From the NCBI GenBank assembly GCA_002067205.1, contig MVQL01000244.1, forward strand, positions 1 through 64,000: 64,000 bases of DNA, given 5' to 3'. Origin of the DNA: Pelotomaculum sp. PtaB.Bin104. GTDB lineage: Bacteria > Bacillota > Desulfotomaculia > Desulfotomaculales > Pelotomaculaceae. Shown here piece by piece: positions 25,984 to 34,875 of the stretch. Position numbers and translations under genes: made by a program. The notes under the pieces were generated by a model. It was not told the DNA's origin, made no database searches, and saw only the letters and a list, made by a program, of their open reading frames with translations. Within the stretch, counting starts at the first letter, position 1; the number at the start of each line of letters is the position of its first letter.

Positions 25984-26742
25984 GTGACACAGTATAAAGT
26001 ATCCGTAAAAAATTTAAACATGTACTACAGCGACTTCCACGCGTTGAAAAATGTGAACCTGGAAGTTGAGGCAAACCAGGTGACCGCGCTAATCGGACCG
26101 TCCGGCTGCGGCAAGTCAACCTTTTTACGCGTGCTAAACCGCATGAATGACTTGATCGAAGGGGTCAGGGTCGAGGGCACGGTGCTGCTTGACGGTCAGG
26201 ATATCTACCGGCCGGAAGAAGACGTGGTCAGCCTGCGCAAAAAGATCGGAATGGTTTTTCAGCGCCCCAACCCCTTTCCCATGTCTGTCTACGACAACAT
26301 TGCCTACGGGCCGCGCATTCACGGGCTAAAAGACAAGCGCAAGCTTGATGAAATAGTAGAAAAGAGCCTGCAGGCCGCGGTTATTTGGGACGAAGTCAAA
26401 GACCGGCTGCATAAGTCAGCCATCGGGCTTTCGGGCGGGCAGCAGCAGCGAATTTGTATCGCCCGGCTTTTAGCGGTGGAACCGGAGGTGTTGCTGATGG
26501 ATGAGCCGACCTCAGCCCTGGACCCGCTGGCGACAATGAAGATTGAAGAATTAATCCAGGCGTTAAAAAAAGAATACACCATCATTATAGTAACTCATAA
26601 CATGCAGCAGGCTGCCCGCGTCTCGGGCATAACTGCGTTTTTCTTAACCGGCGACCTGCTGGAATACGGAAAAACGGAAACAATATTTACGAAGCCCTCG
26701 GATAAGCGCACGGAAGATTATATTACCGGCCGCTTTGGCTAG
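25984..26742 (+). CDS. pstB: Phosphate ABC transporter ATPase PstB, copy 2
   Basis: A 252-residue ATPase starting with GTG, 8-12 nt behind GGGGGG. It has Walker [32 protein letters not shown] and [12 protein letters not shown]. It differs from copy 1 at under 20 positions by eye, for example Gln for Cys in EKSL(Q/C)AAVIWDE. First gene of the pstB2-phoU2-pstS2-pstC2-pstA2 operon. Confidence 0.93.
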   Translation: MTQYKVSVKNLNMYYSDFHALKNVNLEVEANQVTALIGPSGCGKSTFLRVLNRMNDLIEGVRVEGTVLLDGQDIYRPEEDVVSLRKKIGMVFQRPNPFPMSVYDNIAYGPRIHGLKDKRKLDEIVEKSLQAAVIWDEVKDRLHKSAIGLSGGQQQRICIARLLAVEPEVLLMDEPTSALDPLATMKIEELIQALKKEYTIIIVTHNMQQAARVSGITAFFLTGDLLEYGKTETIFTKPSDKRTEDYITGRFG

Positions 26743-26765
26743 GATAAAAGGAAGGGAATGTTTAG

Positions 26766-27422
26766 ATGAGAACCAGAGCCAGCTTTGACCAGGCGTTAAG
26801 CGAACTGCAGCAGGATATTTTGCGGATGGGTTTTTACGTGGAAGAATCAATCGCTAAAGCGGTGGAATCACTGATCAAGCAAGATATGGACTTAGCCAAA
26901 AGCGTAATTGACGGAGATGCCCTGATTGATATCCAGGAGCTGCAGATCGAGGACAAGTGCCTGATGCTGATTGCCACCCAGCAGCCGCTGGCCAAAGACT
27001 TGCGCCGGATCGCGGCGGGGCTGATGATCATCATTGACCTGGAGCGGATGGCCGACCTGGCCTGTGACATTGCCAAGTCAGCCAGGCGGATCGGTAATCA
27101 GCCTCTGATTAAGCCGCTGATCGACATTCCCCGCATGGCTGAGCTGGCCCAGAAGATGGTCAAAGAAGCGCTGGACGCCTATGTGCGGGAAGACGCCCAG
27201 CTGGCGATTAACATGGCGGCGGAAGACGAGATGGTAGACAACCTGCACGACCAGGTCTTGCGGGAGTTGCTGTTGCTGATGATGGTGGACCCGTCCGTTG
27301 TGGATCAAGCTACCGCCCTCCTGTTTACCAGCCGTCACCTGGAACGGATTGCCGACCATGCTACCAATATTGGTGAAAGAGTTGTCTATCTAGCTACCGG
27401 CGAGCGCAAGGAGCTTAATTAA
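26766..27422 (+). CDS. phoU: PhoU phosphate signalling protein, copy 2
   Basis: 218 residues, two PhoU bundles with DLERMADLACDIA and HLERIADHATNIGE. Close paralogue of the copy at 8518, differing at scattered positions. It starts 23 bp after pstB2 with GGAAGGGAA as ribosome site. Role: negative control of Pst-dependent uptake and of the phosphate-sensing kinase, which is not encoded here. Confidence 0.92.
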   Translation: MRTRASFDQALSELQQDILRMGFYVEESIAKAVESLIKQDMDLAKSVIDGDALIDIQELQIEDKCLMLIATQQPLAKDLRRIAAGLMIIIDLERMADLACDIAKSARRIGNQPLIKPLIDIPRMAELAQKMVKEALDAYVREDAQLAINMAAEDEMVDNLHDQVLRELLLLMMVDPSVVDQATALLFTSRHLERIADHATNIGERVVYLATGERKELN

Positions 27423-27500
27423 TCAGAGGAAAAAACATGGGACCTTGAAGCGGGTCTCCAAGTTGATATGAAAAATTAAAAATAACAAGGAGGTAAATTC

Positions 27501-28388
27501 ATGCGTAACAAGATGGCTTTACTGACCATCGCCGCACTTTGCCTGTCAGCATTAGTAATACTGGCGGGCTGTGGCGGTCAAGGTGCTCAACAAGGAGCAG
27601 GGAATGTGTCCGGTAACATTACTGCCGTAGGCTCTACTGCAGTTCAGCCGCTGATGGAGCAAGCTGCTACTGAGTTCATGGCCACCAACCCAAATGTAAA
27701 AATTGTGGTCCAGGGTGGCGGCAGCGGCACAGGGCTGACCCAGGTGGCGCAGGGAGCGGCTGATATCGGCAACTCAGATATTTTTGCCGCGGAGAAGTCG
27801 GGCATCGATGCGTCGCAGCTCACCGACCACCAGATCTGTGTTGTCGGTATGGCTTGCGTGGTCAACCCTGCCATCACTGTCAACAACCTGAGCAAACAGC
27901 AGGTAATTGATATTTTTACCGGCAAGACCACCAACTGGCGGAGCGTCGGCGGACCGGACCAAAGAATAGTGCTGGTCAACCGCCCGAAGGCCTCCGGAAC
28001 ACGGGCAACCTTCAAGAAATACGTGCTGGGCGGCGCTGAAGAAGCGGCCGGCATTGAGGAAGACTCCTCCGGCACCGTGCGCAAAATCGTAAAAGAGACT
28101 CCCGGCGCAATCGGCTACCTGGCGCTGGCCTACCTGGACGGCAGTATAAAAGAAATCAGCCTGGACGGAGTGGCGCCCACTAAAGAAAACATCATCGAGG
28201 GCAAGTATCCGCTATGGGCTTACATGCACAGTTACACCAAGGGCACGCCAAGTGGCGCGACTGAAGCTTTCTTGCAGTACATGCTTTCTGATAACGTTCA
28301 GAAAAACATTATTCCGGAGCTAGGCTATATTCCTGAAACTGAAATGAAGATAGTCAGGGATATCAACGGTAATATTAGAAACAAATAA
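27501..28388 (+). CDS. pstS: Phosphate-binding lipoprotein PstS, copy 2
   Basis: 295 residues with a lipoprotein signal (LVILAGC) and phosphate-loop motifs GSTAVQPL, GGGSGTG and RPKASGTRATF. AAGGAGG lies 8 nt upstream of the ATG. It is very similar to copy 1 but has a shorter linker after the lipobox. Unlike set 1, here pstS is inside the operon between phoU and pstC, an unusual order because pstS is normally first. Confidence 0.93.
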   Translation: MRNKMALLTIAALCLSALVILAGCGGQGAQQGAGNVSGNITAVGSTAVQPLMEQAATEFMATNPNVKIVVQGGGSGTGLTQVAQGAADIGNSDIFAAEKSGIDASQLTDHQICVVGMACVVNPAITVNNLSKQQVIDIFTGKTTNWRSVGGPDQRIVLVNRPKASGTRATFKKYVLGGAEEAAGIEEDSSGTVRKIVKETPGAIGYLALAYLDGSIKEISLDGVAPTKENIIEGKYPLWAYMHSYTKGTPSGATEAFLQYMLSDNVQKNIIPELGYIPETEMKIVRDINGNIRNK

Positions 28389-28508
28389 TTAAACAGCAAC
28401 ATCACTGTCTTCACGTGAAGCCTAGAACTAAAAGAATGCGCATTAGTTAGAAATACCGGGGGCATTTACCGGCCCCCCTTGCCCCATTTTCTTGCCGGGG
28501 GTGGCTTG

Positions 28509-29426
28509 ATGAAAAACAGTTTTGTGCACAAGTATCTCAACCTGGGCGGCAGCGAGTCGCTGGGCAGGTTCCTGACAACCGTGGCGGCAATCATCGCCAT
28601 TGTTTCCACTATCACTATCGTCGTTTTCATTTCTCTAAAGGGATTATCCACCTTCACAACCAACGGTGTGAGCATAAAGGAGTTCTTATTTTCATCCAAC
28701 TGGCTGCCGGACCGCTCGCTTGCGGAAGGCGGCCCGCAGGTAGGTGTGCTGGCCTTTATTTTCGGCTCACTGATTGTCTCCATGCTGGCCGTATTGGTCA
28801 GTGGCCCGCTCAGTATCACCTGCGCCGTGTTTATTGTTGAGATTGCCCCTTTCTGGGGCCAGCGGTTCCTGCAGCCGGCCATTGAGCTTTTGGCCGGCAT
28901 CCCCTCAGTCGTATACGGCTATATCGGATTAAGCGTGTTGGTGCCTTTTATCCGGGACAATATCGGTGGCCTGGGCTTTAGCGTCCTGGCCGGCTTTCTG
29001 GTGCTGTCCGTGATGATCCTGCCCACGATTGTAAGCATCCTGGTGGACAGCCTGAAATCCCTGCCCCGAGATTATAAGGAGGCATCCCTGGCCCTGGGCT
29101 CCACTCGCTGGCAGGCAATCCGCCATGTGCTCATCCCGGCTGCGCGCTCCGGCCTGGTCACCGGAATCGTGCTGGGCTTGGCCAGGGCCTTTGGCGAAGC
29201 GCTGGCGGTCCAAATGGTGATCGGCAATACCAGAACAATTCCCACGTCCATCCTGGATCCCGTGATTACCTTAACCAGCGCTATCACCATGGATATGGGC
29301 AACACCCCGATGGGGTCTCTTTGGAACAACACCCTCTGGTCAATGGGCCTCTTACTCTTATTTATGTCGTTCGTTTTCATTCTGGTAGTACGCTACGGAG
29401 TGAGAAAAGGAGGGATTAACAGGTGA
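28509..29426 (+). CDS. pstC: Phosphate ABC transporter permease PstC, copy 2
   Basis: A 305-residue permease with six helices, ELLAGIPSVVYGYIGL and EAA loop EASLALGSTRWQAIRHVLIP. The ATG at 28509 is preferred because GGGGGTGG lies just upstream; an in-frame extension to 28479 would add ten residues. The stop overlaps the pstA2 GTG start by 4 bp. Confidence 0.92.
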   Translation: MKNSFVHKYLNLGGSESLGRFLTTVAAIIAIVSTITIVVFISLKGLSTFTTNGVSIKEFLFSSNWLPDRSLAEGGPQVGVLAFIFGSLIVSMLAVLVSGPLSITCAVFIVEIAPFWGQRFLQPAIELLAGIPSVVYGYIGLSVLVPFIRDNIGGLGFSVLAGFLVLSVMILPTIVSILVDSLKSLPRDYKEASLALGSTRWQAIRHVLIPAARSGLVTGIVLGLARAFGEALAVQMVIGNTRTIPTSILDPVITLTSAITMDMGNTPMGSLWNNTLWSMGLLLLFMSFVFILVVRYGVRKGGINR

Positions 29427-30307
29427 ATGCCCGTCTAGCCGACAAAATCGCCACTTTAATATTCTGGATTGGCGCTCTGATCGTAATTGTTATTCTTGGC
29501 GCAATGATCGCCTACCTGCTCTACCACGGCGGCAAGTATATCAGCTGGGACTTTCTGACTAAACCGGCGCAGGCCATCCGCGCCGGGGGCGGGATTGGGC
29601 CGCAGATCTTTAATTCCTTCTACCTGCTCTTCTTATCCATGTTGATCACCGTTCCCATCGGTGTGCTGGGTGGGATTTACCTGGCTGAATACGCCGGTAA
29701 CAACAAATTGACCGAGGCGATCAGGCTGTCCATTGAAACGTTGAACTCACTGCCTTCAATCGTGGTGGGCCTGTTCGGGCTCTTGGTTTTCGTCAACATG
29801 ACCGGCTGGGGCTACTCGCTGATTGCCGGGGCGCTGGCCCTGACGGTGATCAACCTGCCGCTGATGGTCCGGTTCACTGAGGAAGCTATCCGCGGTGTGC
29901 CGCCCAGCCTGCGCGAGGCCAGTCTGGCCTTAGGCGCCAACCGCTGGCAGACGATATTGCGGGTGGTCCTGCCGGGCGCCTTCCCCGGGCTGGTCAGCGG
30001 CGCCATCATCACCTCGGGCAGGGTCTTCGGCGAGGCCGCCGCGCTGTTGTTTACCGCCGGCATGTCCAGCCCGGCTCTGGACTTCAGCCAGTGGAACATC
30101 TTCCACCCCGCCTCGCCCTTAAACCCGTTCCGCCCGGCGGAAACCCTGGCCGTGCATATCTGGAAGGTCAACACAGAGGGACTCATCCCTGACTTAAGAA
30201 GAGTGGCGGACGGCTCCGCCGCCGTGCTGATCCTGGTGGTGCTCGGCTTCAATATGGCCGCCCGCTGGCTGGGCAGCAGGATATACCGGAAGATGACCGC
30301 AACATAG
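29423..30307 (+). CDS. pstA: Phosphate ABC transporter permease PstA, copy 2
   Basis: A 294-residue permease with the EAA loop EASLALGANRWQTILRVVLP and conserved RVFGEAAALLFTAG. Translationally coupled to pstC2. It keeps the Gly and Arg that copy 1 has lost, so this copy looks like the better-preserved permease. Last gene of the operon, followed by a strong terminator. Confidence 0.93.
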   Translation: MNARLADKIATLIFWIGALIVIVILGAMIAYLLYHGGKYISWDFLTKPAQAIRAGGGIGPQIFNSFYLLFLSMLITVPIGVLGGIYLAEYAGNNKLTEAIRLSIETLNSLPSIVVGLFGLLVFVNMTGWGYSLIAGALALTVINLPLMVRFTEEAIRGVPPSLREASLALGANRWQTILRVVLPGAFPGLVSGAIITSGRVFGEAAALLFTAGMSSPALDFSQWNIFHPASPLNPFRPAETLAVHIWKVNTEGLIPDLRRVADGSAAVLILVVLGFNMAARWLGSRIYRKMTAT

Positions 30308-30369
30308 TATTCACAAGGTAAATGGTGTTTAAAGCAAAAATCATAACAGAAACAATTATATTACGCAAA

Positions 30370-30398
30370 CAAGCCACCGGCGCCGAGCCGGTGGCTTG
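30370..30398 (+). terminator. Terminator of the pst set 2 operon
   Basis: Perfect 12-bp stem CAAGCCACCGGC / GCCGGTGGCTTG, 5-nt loop, followed by ACGTTTTACC. The rest of the gap to 30645 is AT-rich and contains only the palindromic repeat at 30608. Confidence 0.85.
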
Positions 30399-30607
30399 AC
30401 GTTTTACCTTTGGCTTTTAATTGAATCGCAAAAACACATGTGCAAACAAACTAATGTGAACCCAGCAAACAGTTTAAACAAACACTCACTATGTCTAAAG
30501 GCAACACCTATAACCTGCTATACACCTTGGACTTATAGGTTAAACAAGCTGCTGACGCATACAGCAGCATAAGAAATCACCTGCACACAAGCTAAGCATT
30601 AATCGTC

Positions 30608-30626
30608 CAACAGCTGGGCAATTAAA
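30608..30626. repeat. Copy 1 of a short palindromic repeat
   Basis: CGTCCAACAGCTGGGCAAT, an imperfect inverted repeat that recurs at 41684 and 54493. It sits in the intergenic region between pstA2 and a phosphoesterase gene. Confidence 0.45.
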
Positions 30627-30645
30627 CTGCCGACAAGCTCTAATT

Positions 30646-31482
30646 TCAGTTAATTGGATTCAGGGTAATAATCGTGATCTCCGGTCTGCAAAAAAAACGC
30701 ACGGGCAGCAAGGTTGTCCCCACCCCCCAGGTGGTATAGAGCAGTAAATTATCTATCTTGTATAAACCGGAATGATATTTTCTCCCCAGCCTGGTTGTGA
30801 TCAGCGGCCCAATGTAGGGCAAGCGGACCTGGCCGCCGTGGCTGTGGCCGGAAAGCTGCAGGCTGACCGGGCGCCTGGCGACGGTGTCAGCGAAATCAGG
30901 CTCATGGACCAGCAGGATGCTGCAGGCCTCCTCCGGAATTTCTAACATCGCTTTGGTCAGATCCGGCCTGCCTTTAGAAACGTCAGCGAGACCAATCATA
31001 TAGAGCCGGTCTCTATTTTTTTGTAATACCGCATGATCATTGCTAAGGACCCGAAAGCCACCCAGCTCTAAAGTCCTGCCGACTCGATTAACACCGGCCC
31101 AGCAATCGTGGTTGCCCAAAACTGCAAACTTGCCTAAAGAAGCTTTCAACCGGCCAAGGATTGGCGCCGCTTCCCGCAAAACGCCCGTACCGGCATGCGC
31201 GTCCAGGAAATCACCGGTAAAACAAACGATGTCCGGGTGCTCGCGGTTAATCAGCTCAACAACACCTGACAATCGTTTTGGCGAATAAAAAATGCTTAAG
31301 TGAACATCACTAAACAGAGCTATGCGCAGCCCCGAGCAGGAACGGGGCAACTTCGAAAGTGGTATGTCTACTCTCCGGACCTCCAGCCGGAATCGCTCAA
31401 TGGCAAAGGCGTAAAAACCCATTAACAATAATCCCGCCCCTACAAACCAAATAAATAAGGGGAATTCCATAGTAAAATGCAT
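30646..31482 (-). CDS. Membrane-anchored metallophosphoesterase, YkuE-like
   Basis: 278 residues with one N-terminal membrane helix (FPLFIWFVGAGLLLMGFYAF) and a calcineurin-like domain whose ligands lie in FSDVHLS, TGDFLDA, GNHDCW and GHSHGGQ. It resembles YkuE-type enzymes. GGGAGTGG lies ~9 nt before the ATG. No Pho box is present upstream, so a link to phosphate starvation is not supported. Substrate unknown. Confidence 0.85.
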   Translation of the reverse strand: MHFTMEFPLFIWFVGAGLLLMGFYAFAIERFRLEVRRVDIPLSKLPRSCSGLRIALFSDVHLSIFYSPKRLSGVVELINREHPDIVCFTGDFLDAHAGTGVLREAAPILGRLKASLGKFAVLGNHDCWAGVNRVGRTLELGGFRVLSNDHAVLQKNRDRLYMIGLADVSKGRPDLTKAMLEIPEEACSILLVHEPDFADTVARRPVSLQLSGHSHGGQVRLPYIGPLITTRLGRKYHSGLYKIDNLLLYTTWGVGTTLLPVRFFCRPEITIITLNPIN

Positions 31483-31517
31483 TTTAATAAACCACTCCCG
31501 GGCAATAAACGTTGAAA

Positions 31518-32888
31518 TTAAATACCCTCAATAGCTGACACTGTTTTTTGAAGTTTTTTCAACCTGTCCTTAGGTATACTTTGCAGATACTTTTCCAAAT
31601 ATCGCTGCATTTGAATTGCCGCTTCTGAAAAATCAAGGGGATCCATTTCCCGGTGGTGCGGGTGTCGCTTGATTAAAACAACAATTTCAACATCATCAAG
31701 CATATTAAAAACAGCCAATGCTTCCGCCTCACTCAACCCGCCGTCTATAATTATATCCTCAAAATCGGCAAGTGTTTTTATATGCTCTTTTATGATTTGA
31801 ATTTTATCATCTAAATATCTGCAAGCCAGCATCTCGTTTACGATATTTCGATATTCCCCGTCATCCATCTTATTGCCCATAAAAAACTTGATTACCTGAT
31901 CTACAGTACGGCTTTTTCGAGGCACAAATATTGTTTGCAAGGTATCGTTATTAATTGCAAAGTGTATTCTTGAAGCAAATTCCGGCAAGCTGGCGTAGAT
32001 ATATTTCATCAATGATATGTTTGAGATTGATAAGGATTCTATAATATTGTCAGCTGCCCGCTGCAATATACTAAAAATTGATTCCTTTGTTTCAGCTTTT
32101 AAGGTCATTTTTAGTTTTTGAATATCTGACAATACCAGATTTAAGGACAATAGGTCTTTTCCTAATAACGTACATCCCAAAGCATTTTGAAGCACTTGTT
32201 CAAAAATATTGACCAGCAAATTTTTGTATGCTTCATCGTACCCACACATGACCTCATGGATGATGGCAGCATCAAACTTTGAACAAAACAGGTTTTCCTC
32301 ATACAAGTTTTGCAGATATCGAATCATATATTCCACACCGGCTAAGCCGGTCACCGGATTCATTAGCTGATAATCAATTGATGCCGGAGTTTCATGTGCT
32401 TCATAGTCTGCGTTATATTGCTTGAAAAAAATCTTAATGCCTTCTTCAATTGTAGCATTATAGGTATAATTTGGGCTTTTAATTTTTGTTTGGCAGACGA
32501 GCTGATATAAGTGCCTGGCGACATTGAGTTTGGTGTTAATTATTCTGCGGCCTTGCCGATAAAGTTTTGAAATAGGTTCTTTTCTCAAATTATCGAGGGC
32601 AGATGATGTATCAGGCAACGATTTTAGATATAAGCCGATTGTATAGAAGTTGGATAACATAAGGGTTTGTGCCACTTCAATCCTAACAGAACTGCTTTCT
32701 CCTTTGTTGTAGAGCTCTGTTTTATCAGCCAAAAGCTTAATGCATTGCATCTGAAGGCTTTCCATTTCCGAGTCGCTTAGCTCTGCTTGATAATATGCTT
32801 CTTGTAAAAGCGACTGAAAGTAAAATTCCTCGCTGAGTTGTTCACTTCTAATTTTTGAATACTTTTCAATATTCCCCAGTGCCATCAT
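31518..32888 (-). CDS. DUF6179-type protein
   Basis: A ~456-residue soluble helical protein with the patch GESSSVRIEVAQTLMLSNFYTIG, which I associate with DUF6179, a Clostridia family of unknown function paired with DUF6323. I start it at the ATG 32888-32886, behind AAGAGG at 6-nt spacing and overlapping the end of the DUF6323 gene by 23 bp; an upstream in-frame extension is less likely. It is AT-rich, with no catalytic motif, signal peptide or membrane helix seen. Confidence 0.65.
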   Translation of the reverse strand: MMALGNIEKYSKIRSEQLSEEFYFQSLLQEAYYQAELSDSEMESLQMQCIKLLADKTELYNKGESSSVRIEVAQTLMLSNFYTIGLYLKSLPDTSSALDNLRKEPISKLYRQGRRIINTKLNVARHLYQLVCQTKIKSPNYTYNATIEEGIKIFFKQYNADYEAHETPASIDYQLMNPVTGLAGVEYMIRYLQNLYEENLFCSKFDAAIIHEVMCGYDEAYKNLLVNIFEQVLQNALGCTLLGKDLLSLNLVLSDIQKLKMTLKAETKESIFSILQRAADNIIESLSISNISLMKYIYASLPEFASRIHFAINNDTLQTIFVPRKSRTVDQVIKFFMGNKMDDGEYRNIVNEMLACRYLDDKIQIIKEHIKTLADFEDIIIDGGLSEAEALAVFNMLDDVEIVVLIKRHPHHREMDPLDFSEAAIQMQRYLEKYLQSIPKDRLKKLQKTVSAIEGI

Positions 32889-33360
32889 CCCCCGCCTCTT
32901 GGTTGTCAATTTCATCGCAATCGGGATCATAACCGTACCTTATATTGCGAGCCATTTTTTCAAGCTCACGGCACTTAAGCAGGTCCAGCGAGCCCTGGCA
33001 CTTACCGTCAAAATACTTCTTCATAAACTTGATTAAGTTATCGTCACTCATTAGATCAAGAGTCTCATTTTTATAGTAATAAAATATCTCTATAAGCTCA
33101 TGTAAAGTTCGGGCATAATTGCTCTGTAAAATATAGGGCGAAGTACAAAATGCTTTTATTATCTTATCAATCACACCGCCGCCAAATTCTATTCTTCCGG
33201 TATTCTTAAGGGAATGGGACCGGGTTTGAACAAGCTCAATCGCTTGTTGTTCGGTTAAAGTCAGTGCATATTTTTCAGTTATTTCATTGCATCGGATTAT
33301 CTCTGAAACGGCTTGTTTTTTCAGAAGAGAACCGGAAAATATCATTAAATCCAACGACAT
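32866..33360 (-). CDS. DUF6323-type protein
   Basis: A 164-residue protein with LTEQQAIELVQTRSHSL and TGRIEFGGGVIDKIIKAFC, the pattern I recall for DUF6323. The ATG at 33360-33358 follows GGAGGG by 8 nt. The C terminus is acidic. The overlapping downstream DUF6179 gene implies coupled translation and a stoichiometric pair. Function unknown. Confidence 0.65.
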   Translation of the reverse strand: MSLDLMIFSGSLLKKQAVSEIIRCNEITEKYALTLTEQQAIELVQTRSHSLKNTGRIEFGGGVIDKIIKAFCTSPYILQSNYARTLHELIEIFYYYKNETLDLMSDDNLIKFMKKYFDGKCQGSLDLLKCRELEKMARNIRYGYDPDCDEIDNQEAGDDGTGEY

Positions 33361-33414
33361 AGAGCTTCCCTCCAAGAAATGGTTAACAAAAAACTAAGAA
33401 AACAAATTTCCATA

Positions 33415-33443
33415 TTGACAACGTGCCGCAGATGTGCTATAGT
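33415..33443 (+). promoter_or_regulatory. Consensus sigma-A promoter with no downstream gene
   Basis: TTGACA (33415-33420), 17-bp spacer, TATAGT (33438-33443). It points away from the DUF6323 gene into a region with no plus-strand coding sequence. Confidence 0.65.
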
Positions 33444-33449
33444 GTTTAT

Positions 33450-33570
33450 GCGTATGGTTGTAAAATGTGGTTTTTTTACACATCTTTCATAATATCACTT
33501 TATTTACGACATTTCAATCGTTTTTTGAGTATATAAAAGGGACACACCTTTGAGGTGTGCCCCTTTTCCA
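33450..33570 (+). ncRNA. Candidate small RNA
   Basis: The consensus promoter at 33415 and the intrinsic terminator at 33535-33567 frame a transcript of ~120 nt with no ribosome site and no reading frame of note. Near its 5' end TGTAAAA / TTTTACA can form a hairpin. No known RNA family is recognised. The terminator may instead belong to the minus-strand DUF2179 gene. Confidence 0.4.
33535..33567. terminator. Bidirectional terminator
   Basis: AAAAGGG(A)CACACC pairs with GGTGTGCCCCTTTT over a 5-nt loop with one bulged A; A/T runs on both sides. Confidence 0.8.
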
Positions 33571-33661
33571 ATCCCCGTCTCGACCTGCTGGATAAATTGC
33601 TGCAGGACGACTGCCTGACTCTTTACCAATATAAATACCTTGCTTTATGCTGCTGGGGTAC

Positions 33662-34219
33662 TTACGGCCTACGCCTGGGGAAAACCCCTCCGTGGATGGA
33701 GCGGATATCAGATATATTAAAAAAGGTGTCCGGCTCGACCTCATTTATGGTATTTATAATCCCGGGGATGTTTTTTCTCTTAGCGGTGACAATCAGCACC
33801 TCCCGCATACCAGACCTGCCCTCTCCTGCTATTTTAGTGACACCGTAGTTTTCCTCCCTCAGGCGGCACGCCATCTCCTCGGAACATGATTTTATCGGAA
33901 AAACCTGCACGACCACATAACCGACGGCCGTTTTTTCCTCTATGAGGGCTCCAACGATGTTCCCTGTGGCAAACCCTCCCGCATAAGCGATTATTTTGAG
34001 AGGTTCCATGCTCCCACCCGATATTACCGCACCTAAAACCAACACAAAAACAGCCACCTCGAAAAAGCCAAAGATTGCTGCCACTATATAATAACCTCTG
34101 GTCAGCATCAAAAGCCGCAGGACGTCAAGCGAGACATCCACTACTCTGGCAGCAAATATCAACAAATAACCATAAACCGGGTTGGAAAAAAGAGTTTCCA
34201 GAATAAGCTGCCCCCTCAA
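33662..34219 (-). CDS. DUF2179 membrane protein (UPF0316 type)
   Basis: 185 residues: three membrane helices in the first ~85 residues (LLIFAARVVDVSLDVLRLL, YYIVAAIFGFFEVAVFVLV, IIAYAGGFATGNIVGALIEE) and a C-terminal DUF2179 domain. Family members are small membrane proteins without an assigned function. The start is uncertain: the first codon is TTG at 34219 without a ribosome site, and a GAGGGGG nearby would favour a start a few codons later. Confidence 0.75.
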   Translation of the reverse strand: MRGQLILETLFSNPVYGYLLIFAARVVDVSLDVLRLLMLTRGYYIVAAIFGFFEVAVFVLVLGAVISGGSMEPLKIIAYAGGFATGNIVGALIEEKTAVGYVVVQVFPIKSCSEEMACRLREENYGVTKIAGEGRSGMREVLIVTAKRKNIPGIINTINEVEPDTFFNISDIRSIHGGVFPRRRP

Positions 34220-34277
34220 AGGATGTGGTTTTTGGCTTAATTATTAATTATTGTTGGTGCTTTATCCCAAAATATGC

Positions 34278-34306
34278 ATAAGAAAAAATCCAGCCGCAGG
34301 GCTGGA
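34278..34306 (-). terminator. Minus-strand terminator-like hairpin
   Basis: TCCAGCC / GGCTGGA with a 4-nt loop, followed on the minus strand by TTTTTTCT. No minus-strand gene ends here, so its purpose is unclear. Confidence 0.4.
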
Positions 34307-34335
34307 AAAAACGAGGGGATGGAGGAGGGTAATAT

Positions 34336-34419
34336 ATGAACCGGGCTACAATATCTTTCATAAACCCGGAAATTTTGCCTAAGGTGTATCTGTTGGATAT
34401 ATTAACACCACTTGCTTAA
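34336..34419 (+). CDS. Possible 27-residue protein
   Basis: Short open frame (MNRATISFINPEILPKVYLL...) preceded by GGATGGAGGAGGG at good distance, stopping before the riboswitch. No similarity recognised. The strong ribosome site is the main support. Confidence 0.35.
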   Translation: MNRATISFINPEILPKVYLLDILTPLA

Positions 34420-34569
34420 AAGAAACTGAAAAACAGCTTTAATTTCCATGAAGAGAGAGAAGATGACCTGGGTGACCCAAGGCTGCATTACCATTTATTG
34501 TTTTATTAGACCTATCCCTGTAGACAAATATTTAGTATAGTGTTAACATATAGAAAACTTAATAAGCTA

Positions 34570-34740
34570 TCCAGGAGCTCCCGGTTACGCCGGGATGAAA
34601 AGGGAACCGGGTGCAAATCCCGGACGGTCCGGCCACTGTAAGTGGTGAGCGGCTCCCATGATGCCACTGGGTCCAAGACCCGGGAAGGCGGAAGCACGCC
34701 ATGAGCCACAAGTCAGGATACCTGCCTGAATAGTGTGATT
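34570..34740 (+). promoter_or_regulatory. Cobalamin riboswitch
   Basis: Contains the conserved blocks AAAAGGGAACCGGGTGCAAA, GGACGGTCCGGCCACTGTAA, GGAAGGCGGAAGCACGCC and GAGCCACAAGTCAGGATACC with TGCC following, which are the B12-box and core of adenosyl/methylcobalamin riboswitches. A terminator 80 nt further on suggests transcriptional attenuation by bound cobalamin. It would control the transcobalamin-like/ECF operon that follows. Confidence 0.95.
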
Positions 34741-34818
34741 GCTGCTTTTAACCTTCCTGAGAAAGGTAAGTGGTGAATTTGAGCTTTGATTGATCGTACA
34801 TTATTGGCTCAATTTTTT

Positions 34819-34850
34819 ACCCCGGCTTTTTTCAAAGGCCGGGGTTTTAA
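34819..34850 (+). terminator. Expression-platform terminator of the cobalamin riboswitch
   Basis: Stem ACCCCGGC / GCCGGGGT with an 11-nt loop followed by TTTAATTTTT, placed between the riboswitch core and the first gene. Confidence 0.85.
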
Positions 34851-34875
34851 TTTTTAAAAGGGGGTATATCGCGAG

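Noticed and set aside
34561..34745. Possible short minus-strand gene opposite the riboswitch
   Set aside because: The plus strand matches the cobalamin riboswitch consensus block by block, which explains the sequence.
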